From Chloroflexota bacterium (lineage in GTDB: Bacteria; Chloroflexota; Anaerolineae; Aggregatilineales; J027), in contig JABFGB010000028.1 of the NCBI GenBank assembly GCA_013112715.1, positions 17,772-81,771 on the forward strand: a DNA stretch of 64,000 bases, in the 5' to 3' direction. A model generated the notes under the pieces. The model saw only the letters and a list, made by a program, of their open reading frames with translations, searched no databases and was not told the DNA's origin. A program made the position numbers and the translations under genes. Of this stretch, positions 44,113 to 52,774 are shown one piece after another (position 1 is the stretch's first letter; each line of letters begins with the position of its first letter).

Positions 44113-44820
44113 ATGTTAGCAGCGCAATCTGAAGGCCGAAAAATTATCTCCTCTGGTAACACCGAGCTAGATGCCAAAATGGGTGGTGGCATTCCGCTGG
44201 GTTCGCTGATTCTGGTTGAAGGTGCATCCGGCGCGGGTAAATCCGTTCTTTCCCAGCAAATTATGTGGGGGGCGCTCCAAGATAGCTATCTGGTGACCCT
44301 ATTCACCAGCGAAAACACAGTGCGCAGCCTGATGGCTCAGATGCAAAGTATTAATTTGGACATCCTCGATTATTTGCTACTCGGCAAATTTAGGATGCAC
44401 CCGATGGCGTTGGCCCGTCTCGGTTCTTCAGCCCCGGACAAGCTGCTGCGTGTACTGAAAGGCATCCGGGGTCGTGACCTTATTGTGATTGATTCCTTTA
44501 CCGCCGCCATCTCACATGCCGCCACCAGTGTCCAAATTGTCAGCTTCTTTGAGCAATGCAAGCGCCTGTGTGGAGAAGGGGTCACCATCATGATAACCCT
44601 GCATCCCGACGCCGCCGATCATGAATTGATGAACCCACTGCGTTCGATGTGTGATGCCCATTTGCAGTTGCGTGCCGAACAAGATGGTCAGCGCTTGGTC
44701 AAGACCCTCCAAGTCGCCAAAGTGCGCGGGGCATCCAGTAGCACCGGCGCGATTGTTGGCTTCGACGTTGAGCCGGGTTGGGGGATGCGTGTCATCCCAA
44801 TTAGCAAGGCCAGAGGATAG
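44113..44820 (+). CDS. arlH: ArlH, KaiC-like archaellum ATPase
   Basis: A 235-residue RecA/KaiC-fold protein. Walker A is EGASGAGKSVLSQQ (about residues 36-49) and Walker B is DLIVIDSFTAAIS (about 120-132). The opening KMGGGIPLGSLILV matches FlaH/KaiC. ArlH forms a ring at the cytosolic base of the archaellum, binds ArlI, and is regulated by nucleotide binding or autophosphorylation. It is the gene that separates archaella from type IV and Tad pili, which have no KaiC-like partner. Start ATG follows GGAGCGAGAA. Confidence 0.9.
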   Translation: MLAAQSEGRKIISSGNTELDAKMGGGIPLGSLILVEGASGAGKSVLSQQIMWGALQDSYLVTLFTSENTVRSLMAQMQSINLDILDYLLLGKFRMHPMALARLGSSAPDKLLRVLKGIRGRDLIVIDSFTAAISHAATSVQIVSFFEQCKRLCGEGVTIMITLHPDAADHELMNPLRSMCDAHLQLRAEQDGQRLVKTLQVAKVRGASSSTGAIVGFDVEPGWGMRVIPISKARG

Positions 44821-44826
44821 GTTGAC

Positions 44827-46518
44827 ATGGCACAGACAGTTCTGCCTTTTACTCCGGTAGCCGCCAGCAACGAACAAGGCAATGCCCTATTCGCCAGCCT
44901 GCCCGCCAATTTTCAGGAGGCGTGTCAGGCGTCGGATTTCTTGTTTGAATATGTGCGCCGTCTACCCATTGAGGAAATTGGCGTCCCATCCTTCTATCCC
45001 AAACCTGCCCGCAGTTTGGGGGGACTAGATTATAAGAACTTGATCTATCCGATCAAAGAGGGTCTGTTTGTACATATTTACCCGGATAAGGTGGGGGCAC
45101 GCGACCATCATGTTGCCATCGAACCCACCCTTGTCGTGGATATCGAAAATCTTTTGCCGCAGCTAGAGACAAAATTACTTGCCTATGCCGAAAAAATCGG
45201 GGCGATTGACGACAAGGAAGAGAAAAAAGCCTATCTGAACAAATTGGTGGATAACCTCTGTGTCGTAACCCCCAAGCCCGTCAATAATGGGCGCAAGGGA
45301 GATAAGATTCAGGTGACCCCGGCGGAACTGCGGGCCATCAAATACCGTGTCATTCGGGATAAGGTCGGCCTCGGCCTATTACAGCCCCTACTGCTTGACC
45401 CGTACATTGAGGACATTAGTTGCAGTGGCGTCGGCCATATCTTCATTGAACACAAGATATTTAAGAGTGTGCAATCTTCGATCAGCTTTCCTACCCATGA
45501 TGCGGTGGATGAATTCGCCGTATGGTTGGGGGAATGGATCAAAAACCCCGTTACTGTGCGTAACCCGTTAGTGGACGCCGTGCTGCCTGATGGTTCGCGT
45601 ATCAATATCGTCTATGGTCAGGAAATTTCCAAGCGTGGCAGCAATTTCACCATCCGTAAATTTAGCGGCACACCCACTAGCGCCCTTGAATTGGTGGATT
45701 TTGGCACGCTCAACTATATGATGCTCGGTTACCTGTCGTTGATGTTGGAAGAGGGCATGAATATGTTTGTGGTCGGGGCGACGGCCTCCGGCAAAACAAC
45801 ACTGCTTAACGCCATCACGACTTTTATGAAACCCGACGCCAAAATTGTGACCATCGAGGATACGCCCGAAGTCTATGTGCCTCATGCCAACTGGGTACAG
45901 GAAATGACCCGACACGGCGCAGGTGACAAAGGCGGCAGCAACGTTGGCATGTTTGAACTGCTCAAAGCCGCACTCCGTCAGCGTCCTGACCGCATCATCG
46001 TCGGCGAAATCCGTAGTATCGAGGCGGTGGTCGCCTTCCAAGCCATGCAGACAGGGCACGGCGTTATGTCCACCTTCCATGCCGACTCTGTTGAGAAACT
46101 GATTCAGCGTCTCACCGGAGACCCAATCAACATCCCTAAGACCTATATTGACAACCTCAATCTGGTTGCCATTCAGGGGGCTGTACGTTTGGCGGACGGG
46201 AAATCGGCTCGCCGCGTGAAGAGTATCAATGAGATCATCGGCTACGATCCGGTGTCGGGTAGTTTCTCATTTTTGGAGGCCTTCCGCTGGAATCCGGCCA
46301 CTGACACCTTTGATTTTCCCGGCTACATGAACAGCTATCTGCTAGAACAACATATCGCCCTCAAACGGGGCATTCCGCCCCACAAGCGCAAGGCCATCTA
46401 TACCGAACTGGAACGCCGCGCCCGTATTTTTCAGAAACTGCATAAGGAAAAAGGAGTAACGGACTTCAATGAGTTCTTCCAAATCCTCTCAGAAGCGCGG
46501 AAACAAGGTCTCTTTTAA
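44827..46518 (+). CDS. arlI: ArlI, archaellum assembly and rotation ATPase
   Basis: A 563-residue secretion-superfamily ATPase. The N-terminal 230 residues include the ISCSGVGHIFIEHKIF block; the core has Walker A VGATASGKTTLLN (about 316-328), an Asp box IVTIEDTPEV, Walker B PDRIIVGEIRSIEA and the His box GHGVMSTFHADS. The C-terminal region (WNPATDTF, then ELERRARIF) matches GspE-like archaeal ATPases. ArlI powers both filament assembly and rotation. It follows arlH by 6 bp; its last 50 bp overlap arlJ. Confidence 0.93.
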   Translation: MAQTVLPFTPVAASNEQGNALFASLPANFQEACQASDFLFEYVRRLPIEEIGVPSFYPKPARSLGGLDYKNLIYPIKEGLFVHIYPDKVGARDHHVAIEPTLVVDIENLLPQLETKLLAYAEKIGAIDDKEEKKAYLNKLVDNLCVVTPKPVNNGRKGDKIQVTPAELRAIKYRVIRDKVGLGLLQPLLLDPYIEDISCSGVGHIFIEHKIFKSVQSSISFPTHDAVDEFAVWLGEWIKNPVTVRNPLVDAVLPDGSRINIVYGQEISKRGSNFTIRKFSGTPTSALELVDFGTLNYMMLGYLSLMLEEGMNMFVVGATASGKTTLLNAITTFMKPDAKIVTIEDTPEVYVPHANWVQEMTRHGAGDKGGSNVGMFELLKAALRQRPDRIIVGEIRSIEAVVAFQAMQTGHGVMSTFHADSVEKLIQRLTGDPINIPKTYIDNLNLVAIQGAVRLADGKSARRVKSINEIIGYDPVSGSFSFLEAFRWNPATDTFDFPGYMNSYLLEQHIALKRGIPPHKRKAIYTELERRARIFQKLHKEKGVTDFNEFFQILSEARKQGLF

Positions 46519-47956
46519 GCCCGTCTCCCCGTTTCAGTTGTTCTATCAATTGACGTATATGTCAGCGATGGCCGCTGCCGGGATTTCGCGTGCCCGTACC
46601 TTTGAATTGGCCGCCTTGTCGAGTTCACCCGCCGCTGAATATTTCGCTGCTATCAATACGCTGGTGATTGAATTTCGTTATGACTATCCCGAAGCTTGCC
46701 GAAACATCGCCGGCAAGTGCAAATCGGACAACATGAAGACTTTTCTGCTGCGTTTTTCCGATGCGCTGCGTTCCGGCGAACCGTTGGCCGAATTTCTGGC
46801 ACGTGAAGCCGGGGTGCAAGGCGAGGATTATGAAAATAAATATGAGCGCGATCTTGAAGCCATGAAGCAGTGGTCGAATGCGTTTTCCTCGATAGTCATT
46901 TCGGTTTCGTTGATTGTCGTTATCCAGATGATTTCCGCCATGATCTATTCGATGAATCCGACTTCAATCTCAATGATGGTGTTTGCTGGGTTGATTATTG
47001 GGGGTTTCGGTGGCTGGATTATTTATCGCTCTGCGCCGCATGAAATTATGCCCGTCTCGCTGCGGGGTGGAAGCCCTGAGCAAATCCGGGCTTTTCGCGT
47101 ATTTCGCCTCCTGACGCCTGTTGCACTGGCGACGAGTATGATGATGAATATGTTTATGGGGATCGAACTGGGGTGGGCGTTAATCTGGTTCGCGGCCTTG
47201 ATGCTCCCCGCTGGAATTTTGAGCCTGCGAAGCGACAAAAAAGCCCGTAAGCAGGAAGAAGAATTTAGCACCTTCTTGCGCTCGGTGGGCGGCATGGCGA
47301 CTTCCAGCGGTACGACCATCAAGCAGGCGCTCACCAAACTTGACTTAACTTCCTTCCCAATGATGGAACCGGATATTAAGCGCCTTAGCACTCGTTTACA
47401 GGCCGGGGTCGCACCGGAGATTTGCTGGCATAACTTCGGCGTGGAAACAGGCAGCAAGCTCATCAGCGAAGTCGTGGATATTTTCTTTAGTGGTGTGCGG
47501 ATCGGTGGTGACCCGGAACGTGTGGGGTATCTCTGCTCGTTATTCACCGCCAAGACGACCCAACTCCGGGCCAAACGCAAACTGATTGCGGGTACATTTT
47601 CCGGCTTGACCACTGTTATGCAGGGCGTGGTTTCTGGGGTCATGGTGTTTGTGCTGTCTATCGTTAGGAGTTTTGCCGAGGTCGTGACCACCCTGCTCCC
47701 TACTGGTCAAGCGGCGGCGGAAGGACAGCAGGCCTTGAATATGAGTATCGCTAACTTGACCCCCGCTCAACTGGATTTTTTGAATCTCATCACCGTATCA
47801 ATGGTTTTGATTTTGGGACTCATTGGTGCGACGGCGATTGTCTTGGGCGATGGTGGATACAAACCGAAAATCTCGTTCTATCTATCCCTGATTGTTTTTA
47901 TCTCCGGGGCAAGTTTGTTGCTGGTGCCGCCGATGGTCGCGGGTATTTTGAAGTAG
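46469..47956 (+). CDS. arlJ: ArlJ, archaellum membrane platform protein
   Basis: A 495-residue protein with a cytosolic N-terminal region (about 1-140) containing a T2SSF/TadB-like helical bundle. It has membrane helices around 145-200, a central pair around 225-265, a second T2SSF bundle (FSTFLRSVGGMATSSGTTIKQAL) and C-terminal helices, two of them ending at residue 490. This single-chain, two-bundle layout is that of archaeal FlaJ rather than separate TadB and TadC. It anchors the ArlI motor and the filament. The start overlaps arlI by 50 bp; AAGGAG lies 13 bases upstream, and the next ATG would remove 30 conserved-looking residues. Confidence 0.9.
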   Translation: MSSSKSSQKRGNKVSFKPVSPFQLFYQLTYMSAMAAAGISRARTFELAALSSSPAAEYFAAINTLVIEFRYDYPEACRNIAGKCKSDNMKTFLLRFSDALRSGEPLAEFLAREAGVQGEDYENKYERDLEAMKQWSNAFSSIVISVSLIVVIQMISAMIYSMNPTSISMMVFAGLIIGGFGGWIIYRSAPHEIMPVSLRGGSPEQIRAFRVFRLLTPVALATSMMMNMFMGIELGWALIWFAALMLPAGILSLRSDKKARKQEEEFSTFLRSVGGMATSSGTTIKQALTKLDLTSFPMMEPDIKRLSTRLQAGVAPEICWHNFGVETGSKLISEVVDIFFSGVRIGGDPERVGYLCSLFTAKTTQLRAKRKLIAGTFSGLTTVMQGVVSGVMVFVLSIVRSFAEVVTTLLPTGQAAAEGQQALNMSIANLTPAQLDFLNLITVSMVLILGLIGATAIVLGDGGYKPKISFYLSLIVFISGASLLLVPPMVAGILK

Positions 47957-47969
47957 AGGAGGTCGGACA

Positions 47970-48530
47970 ATGTTTGAACTCATCTTGGGAAATTTGGTCA
48001 TCCAGTTGCTTATTGGGAGTGCCTTCGCTGTATTAATGGCGGCTCTCCTGATAACACTCAAAAACTATTTGCGGGCGGCAAACGCTAAACGGGCCGAGCG
48101 TCGCGCCGAGCGAGCACATGCGCTAGCGTTGGCATTGGAACAAGAAGGCGCACTGGCCGAGGCTGAAAATTCCGCAACGGCGGTCGCTGGTAAATCAATA
48201 CTCAAGGCAGTGGCAACCACAGCAGGCGCAAAACCCAGCCCAACGACAACACCCGGCACCGTCGCCCCAACAAACGCAGCCGCTACCAGTACAGGCCAAC
48301 CGGATGCCACCGCAGCCCCCGCGCCAGAGGCCCAAGCTGCCGAGGCCACCAATTCTGCTATGCAAGACATCCTCTCCAGTGTGTTCGGCGATGAAGAGGT
48401 CTCCGGACACCCACAGGCGCTACTTGCTGGCCTCAAAGACATCAACGCGGGTGATTTGCTCACCTTAGCAACCCGGGTTGCCACACAACTTAATGCACAT
48501 ACCGCTACCAAGAATGGGAAGGAAATCTAG
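47970..48530 (+). CDS. Membrane-anchored Ala/Pro-rich protein of archaellum locus
   Basis: A 186-residue protein. Residues about 4-29 are one membrane helix, followed by a basic, probably cytosolic helix (NAKRAERRAERAHALALAL), a low-complexity Ala/Thr/Pro segment (about 75-120) and a C-terminal helical region (MQDILSSVFGDEEV, LLAGLKDINAGDLLTLA). No family recognised. It lies 13 bp after arlJ and 2 bp before the FHA-kinase gene, so it is part of the operon. It could be a membrane tether for the signalling protein or motor; this is inference from position. Confidence 0.65.
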   Translation: MFELILGNLVIQLLIGSAFAVLMAALLITLKNYLRAANAKRAERRAERAHALALALEQEGALAEAENSATAVAGKSILKAVATTAGAKPSPTTTPGTVAPTNAAATSTGQPDATAAPAPEAQAAEATNSAMQDILSSVFGDEEVSGHPQALLAGLKDINAGDLLTLATRVATQLNAHTATKNGKEI

Positions 48531-48532
48531 CC

Positions 48533-50218
48533 ATGCCCCTCAAAGCAAAATCTGATTCGATTGTTCGTGAAGTAACCAGTGAACTGAGCGACGAAGTGCT
48601 CCAGACACTGCTCAACGCTGAGGAAACTTATCGGCCCGTACCCCACAGTGATGTACAAAAGGGTACACCTGCATGGCGCATTCGCCTTGAACTTGCCTTT
48701 GACACGAGTGTATGTATGAAGCTGGAGCTAAATGGTGAAGTGACTCTTGGGCGTGGCGCTGAAGAACCGGGCACACTCTCGTTGTTCAATTCACATAACA
48801 CAGAATCGCTCGGTGTATCGCGTCGCCATGCCCTGATTCGTCCCGCCGATTCCAAACTGTATATCTTTGACCTGAACAGTACCAACGGGACTTGGGTCAA
48901 CGGTCATGCAGTGGGCAGCAATATGCCCCATACGCTCTCGGATGGAGACAGGGTAATGTTGGGGCGGCTTGAATTCATGGTCCGCATTGTCAAGCGCCCA
49001 TCCGGTCACACAGGTTTGTTGACTGGCAAATCTGAGATGGGCGAGAAATTGCTCGAAATCGCCCGAACCATCACCTCGCAACTGAACCGAGATGACGTGC
49101 TAAAACACGCGATGGAGATTGCCATCAACAGTACCGGAGCGGAAGAAATCTCAATTTGGTTGGTAGATGACCAGATGGGTCAGTTATTCTTTGAGGCGGG
49201 CCGTCACGCTGACCACGAACAAGTGACACGCCTACCCGTCAACGATGAATATGCCAGCAAAGTTCTCACTTCTGGACAACCGATGCGCCTAAATCGTGAC
49301 CCTGAACGGCAGATTAAGGTTAAAACAGGTTTTCTGGTGGAGGCGCTGCTCTACGTGCCGCTTATGCTGGCGGGTGTACCCATCGGGGTTATGTCGGTGG
49401 CCCATGCCGACCCCGGTAAGTCGTTCTCCGCAACGGATGAGAAAGTCGTGCTGGCGATTGCCGATTTCACCGCGATTGCGCTGCAAAATGCCGTGCTACA
49501 CCAAGTTACTGAAGCTGCCTTGCTGCGCCGTGTCAAGACCGTGACAACGCTAAGTTATGCCCTGTCCGGCGACATCAAAAATTTGCTGAGTTCGACTGTC
49601 GGTCATGCCGGGATGCTAAAACTCTACAGTAATGACCCTGATAGCAGTGGCATCGCTGACGAGATTTTGCAGGCCGGGCAACAGATGAGCCATTTGATTG
49701 ACCAACTCATTGACATCACCAATCTGCGTGAATATCCACTCGCGCAGCAATCGGTCAGCGATCTGGTTGAGATTACCCGTCAGGCTGTGATCGAGATGAA
49801 TGAGGCGGGCCGTGCCAAAGATGTCGAGATTGATTTCCAAATTGTTGGCGACCCTTATCTTATTCAGGCCGATGAAGTCCATCTCTTTCGCAGCATGGTA
49901 AATCTGATAGATAACGCCATCCACTACTCACCTACACATGGTTTTGTGACGGTCAAATTGCTCTTCTGGCCCAACGAAGTGATGATTCGTGTGCGTGATA
50001 CGGGGCCAGATGTCCTAGAAGAAGATTTGGCACACTTATTTGATGCCTATTATCGTCGTCAGCCATCTCGTCAAGGTGAGATGGGGCTTGGCCTAAGCCT
50101 TGAATTGGTACAAGCCACCATTGAAGCCCATCGTGGCACCATTCATGCATATAAGGCCGAGGATGCGGGTCTGGAAATCGTGATTATGCTGCCTGCCAGC
50201 TTGCGAGTACAGGAGTAG
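48533..50218 (+). CDS. FHA-GAF-histidine-kinase-like protein lacking H-box histidine
   Basis: A 561-residue cytosolic protein. An FHA domain (about 60-150; LGRGAEEPG, SRRHALI, NSTNGTWVNG) binds phospho-Thr/Ser peptides. A GAF domain follows (about 165-325). The dimerisation helices have SYALSGDIKNLLSS where SHELRxPL is expected, so the phospho-acceptor His is apparently replaced. The HATPase lobe keeps NLIDNAIHYS and GLGLSLELV, but the G1 box is DTGPDV. It is therefore probably a pseudokinase or signal integrator. In the archaeon Sulfolobus an FHA protein (ArnA) controls archaellum synthesis, a suggestive parallel. Encoded within the arl operon. Confidence 0.82.
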   Translation: MPLKAKSDSIVREVTSELSDEVLQTLLNAEETYRPVPHSDVQKGTPAWRIRLELAFDTSVCMKLELNGEVTLGRGAEEPGTLSLFNSHNTESLGVSRRHALIRPADSKLYIFDLNSTNGTWVNGHAVGSNMPHTLSDGDRVMLGRLEFMVRIVKRPSGHTGLLTGKSEMGEKLLEIARTITSQLNRDDVLKHAMEIAINSTGAEEISIWLVDDQMGQLFFEAGRHADHEQVTRLPVNDEYASKVLTSGQPMRLNRDPERQIKVKTGFLVEALLYVPLMLAGVPIGVMSVAHADPGKSFSATDEKVVLAIADFTAIALQNAVLHQVTEAALLRRVKTVTTLSYALSGDIKNLLSSTVGHAGMLKLYSNDPDSSGIADEILQAGQQMSHLIDQLIDITNLREYPLAQQSVSDLVEITRQAVIEMNEAGRAKDVEIDFQIVGDPYLIQADEVHLFRSMVNLIDNAIHYSPTHGFVTVKLLFWPNEVMIRVRDTGPDVLEEDLAHLFDAYYRRQPSRQGEMGLGLSLELVQATIEAHRGTIHAYKAEDAGLEIVIMLPASLRVQE

Positions 50219-50225
50219 GTCAACG

Positions 50226-50909
50226 ATGACAGTGGTTTTGCTTCTTAGCCCCGTTCTGGGACTCGGAGTCGCTTGGGGGTGCTGGCTGGCCGCCGATTAT
50301 CTAGTGCGCTTCGCCTCTACCGAGCCGCTCCCCCACCCTTCCACGCAAGCGCCGCGACAATGGCTGCCTGCACTGGTTCGATTGGTCACCCGTGCGCCAT
50401 TTTCGGTTGTACAGCTTGCTGCGGAAATTGTGGGAATCGCATTTTTCGTCTTGCTAGGATTGATCGGGGATATTGAACTAGGCAGTCTGTGGATGACCAT
50501 TGGTTTTATCTTTTTTCTTCTGACCGCCATCATTGATTTCAAATATCGGCTGGTGCTCAATATCATGGTTTATCCCGCAGTTGTGCTTGTTACTGCTACA
50601 CGCCTTCTGGCAGGGGCGGAGATTATGCCGCTGCTGTTGGGTGGAGGCCTAGCATTTGGTGTGTTTTATCTGACCGCACGCCTCAGTGAACTTGGCAGTG
50701 GGGATATTAAGCTGGCCCTGCTGTTGGGGGTGTTCTTTGGTTTTCCCCAGATATTATGGGCGCTTCTGATGGCGACCGGCGTCGGGGCATTGATCGCCGT
50801 GAGTCTTTGGATATGGCATCGTAATGCAAAACTCACCATGCCCTATGCGCCTTTCTTGTGTTTTGGCGCGATGTTAGCAATGCTTTATAATCCAATACCA
50901 ACTCTTTAG
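50226..50909 (+). CDS. A24 prepilin/prearchaellin peptidase (PibD/ArlK-like)
   Basis: A 227-residue polytopic membrane protein with five or six helices. The two catalytic aspartates of the GxGD aspartyl protease family appear as TAIIDFKYRLVLN (about residue 105) and LGSGDIKLALLLG (about 161). The N-terminal methyltransferase domain of large PilD enzymes is absent, as in PibD/FlaK and TadV. It should cut the archaellin after the basic ERG motif. Position in the arl operon makes it a dedicated processing enzyme. Confidence 0.87.
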   Translation: MTVVLLLSPVLGLGVAWGCWLAADYLVRFASTEPLPHPSTQAPRQWLPALVRLVTRAPFSVVQLAAEIVGIAFFVLLGLIGDIELGSLWMTIGFIFFLLTAIIDFKYRLVLNIMVYPAVVLVTATRLLAGAEIMPLLLGGGLAFGVFYLTARLSELGSGDIKLALLLGVFFGFPQILWALLMATGVGALIAVSLWIWHRNAKLTMPYAPFLCFGAMLAMLYNPIPTL

Positions 50910-50929
50910 GTCAACGAATAGGGGTTTAT

Positions 50930-51586
50930 ATGTTTGACGAGGCTCCGACGGAAGAAACCTCCCCTCCGCCCCCACGCAGGCGGATTATTCTCTGGTTGGT
51001 TGTAGCAGGCTTGGGGATTTTGTTGGTCGCACTGTATGTGACTTTCACCGTGATTGACGGTGAGAATCAACGTATTCAATCTGACATCAGTGCTGCTCAG
51101 ACCGGGTTGGCGGCGACGGCTCCCAGCAATCCCACTGAAGATGCACTGGAGGATAAACTGCTCGTTTTGCGTCGCCAGATTCGTGCTATCGAAACGCTGC
51201 ACCCAACGTTGGTGCAAGGTCATCTGAATTGGCCGGGAATTCTAAGTTCGTTGGGGGCATATGACCCTAATCAGATTTCGCTGACGACCCTGACCCAGTT
51301 TGAAAATCGTCTTACCATCAACGGGCGGGCCAGCGATGAAGCCATGATCTTGGCCTATTCGAAATCGCTTGAAGAAAGTGGACTCTTCAGCCGTGTGATC
51401 GTCCAATCCATGCGGGTGGTGACGCCGCCTACCGCGACCCCGACCCCCACCGCGACCCCCACCCGTGCCTCGGATGCGACGAATGCCGCAGTGTTCGTCC
51501 CCTCTACAAACGGCAATCCCGCCGTGCAGCCTGCCAAATATGTTGAATTTATCCTACTGGTCGAATTGAAAGTGCAGCAACCATGA
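50930..51586 (+). CDS. PilN-like membrane protein
   Basis: A 218-residue bitopic protein: a cytosolic Pro-rich N-terminus (about 1-20), one membrane helix (IILWLVVAGLGILLVALYVTF), a coiled-coil stretch (LEDKLLVLRRQIRAIETL) and a ferredoxin-like domain (about 95-160: ISLTTLTQFENRLTINGRASDE). This is the PilN/GspL-C layout. A Thr/Pro linker precedes the C-terminal strand. In type IV pili, PilN and PilO form the inner-membrane alignment complex. It overlaps the PilO-like gene by 4 bp. Confidence 0.7.
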   Translation: MFDEAPTEETSPPPPRRRIILWLVVAGLGILLVALYVTFTVIDGENQRIQSDISAAQTGLAATAPSNPTEDALEDKLLVLRRQIRAIETLHPTLVQGHLNWPGILSSLGAYDPNQISLTTLTQFENRLTINGRASDEAMILAYSKSLEESGLFSRVIVQSMRVVTPPTATPTPTATPTRASDATNAAVFVPSTNGNPAVQPAKYVEFILLVELKVQQP

Positions 51587-52764
51587 CCAACATCAAAGTT
51601 GTGCTTCGTGAGCAGGGTGGGAGATTTGCGCCGATGATTCTGGCAGTGTTATTTCTGTTGGGAACCATCCTCGTCGGCGCATTGATGATTCTCCCGGCGG
51701 TGAACGATTACGATGATCTCAGCGCCCAACAATCCACCATTGAAAAGGCCGTCGAATTGGCATCTCTGCCCGCCAGCGATATGTCTGCCGCGTTGGAAAG
51801 CCGCCTTGTGACTTCGAATGCGCGCTTACGGGAGGTATCCGGTGTCTTCCTAAGCAGCGAACAAGTTGACGAGATTTTGAATCGCTTGTTTGCCTATGCT
51901 GAGGAAAGCGGGGTGGAAATTGTAGATTTGCAGTCACAGACTCCCACCGCCGAGGCCGAAGCGGATATTTATGAGGTGAACACCTATCAACTGCGGGTGA
52001 TCGGCCCAGTGGATTATCTGGTCAATTTTACGACACGCATCCAAGAAGCCGCCGCGCCAAGCGTCGTCATCAGTAATTTTAGCATTGCCCAAGAACCCGA
52101 TACCACCTATCAAACCCTGACCATCGTGCTGCAATTGTTCGCTTCGGCTCATTCCAATGGTGAGGTCTTGGCCTCCCTGCCTGTACGGGCCACACCGACC
52201 CGTATTCCGGCCACCTTTACCCCAACCGCCACACCGACGCCAACTGCGACTGTGACGCCGACTATGCCACCGCTTATTACGCCGACGCTGCCCCCCTCCG
52301 CAACTCCCACATCGGACTCAACTTCGACGCCAACCCCTATCAATGCAGCAGGTGAGGGCATTTATAACGAAGACAATCCAGCCATAATTTTGGCAGGTGG
52401 GGAATGGGAGCGCATAACCTCCAGCAAGGCGTATGAAGGCAGTTATTATTACAGCGCGGACGAAAATGCCGAGATCCAATTTGTGTTTGCGGGTACATCC
52501 GTCGCCATCCAATATGTGGCCTTCCGCAATTTTGGCATCTTTGCAGTCTATCTAGATGATGTGCTGCTGGGGGAAACAGATGCCTATGCGCCTGAAAGTA
52601 TGTTCGAGCAAATCGTGAGTGTCGAGGATTTGCCAGACGGAGTGCATCTTTTGAAAATACGGAACACCTCCCGCCGCAATGCTGCCAGTCAGGGCAATGT
52701 TATTGCGATTGATGCCATTCGCGTTCCAGCAAATATCGCACCAACGGCTACCCCTGCTCCGTAA
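51583..52764 (+). CDS. PilO-like membrane protein with C-terminal beta-rich module
   Basis: A 393-residue protein. A membrane helix (ILAVLFLLGTILVGALMIL) is followed by a coiled coil and a PilO-like domain (about 80-195: VFLSSEQVDEILNRLFAYAEESGVEIVDL). A Thr/Pro linker (about 205-255) joins a roughly 125-residue C-terminal module (about 260-385; ILAGGEWERITSSKAYEG, FAGTSVAIQYVAFRNFGIFAVYLDD). That module resembles a carbohydrate-binding or jelly-roll fold displayed outside the cell. Such a module is not part of ordinary PilO. Last plus-strand gene of the arl locus, 10 bp from a convergent gene. Confidence 0.7.
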   Translation: MTNIKVVLREQGGRFAPMILAVLFLLGTILVGALMILPAVNDYDDLSAQQSTIEKAVELASLPASDMSAALESRLVTSNARLREVSGVFLSSEQVDEILNRLFAYAEESGVEIVDLQSQTPTAEAEADIYEVNTYQLRVIGPVDYLVNFTTRIQEAAAPSVVISNFSIAQEPDTTYQTLTIVLQLFASAHSNGEVLASLPVRATPTRIPATFTPTATPTPTATVTPTMPPLITPTLPPSATPTSDSTSTPTPINAAGEGIYNEDNPAIILAGGEWERITSSKAYEGSYYYSADENAEIQFVFAGTSVAIQYVAFRNFGIFAVYLDDVLLGETDAYAPESMFEQIVSVEDLPDGVHLLKIRNTSRRNAASQGNVIAIDAIRVPANIAPTATPAP

Positions 52765-52774
52765 ATTCGGGAGT

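Noticed and set aside
40795..47956. Locus as a Tad or type IV pilus
   Set aside because: A KaiC-like ATPase, two N-T-G stator-type proteins, an archaellin-type signal and a single large platform protein fit an archaellum. No TadB/TadC pair, secretin, PilT or minor pilins are present.
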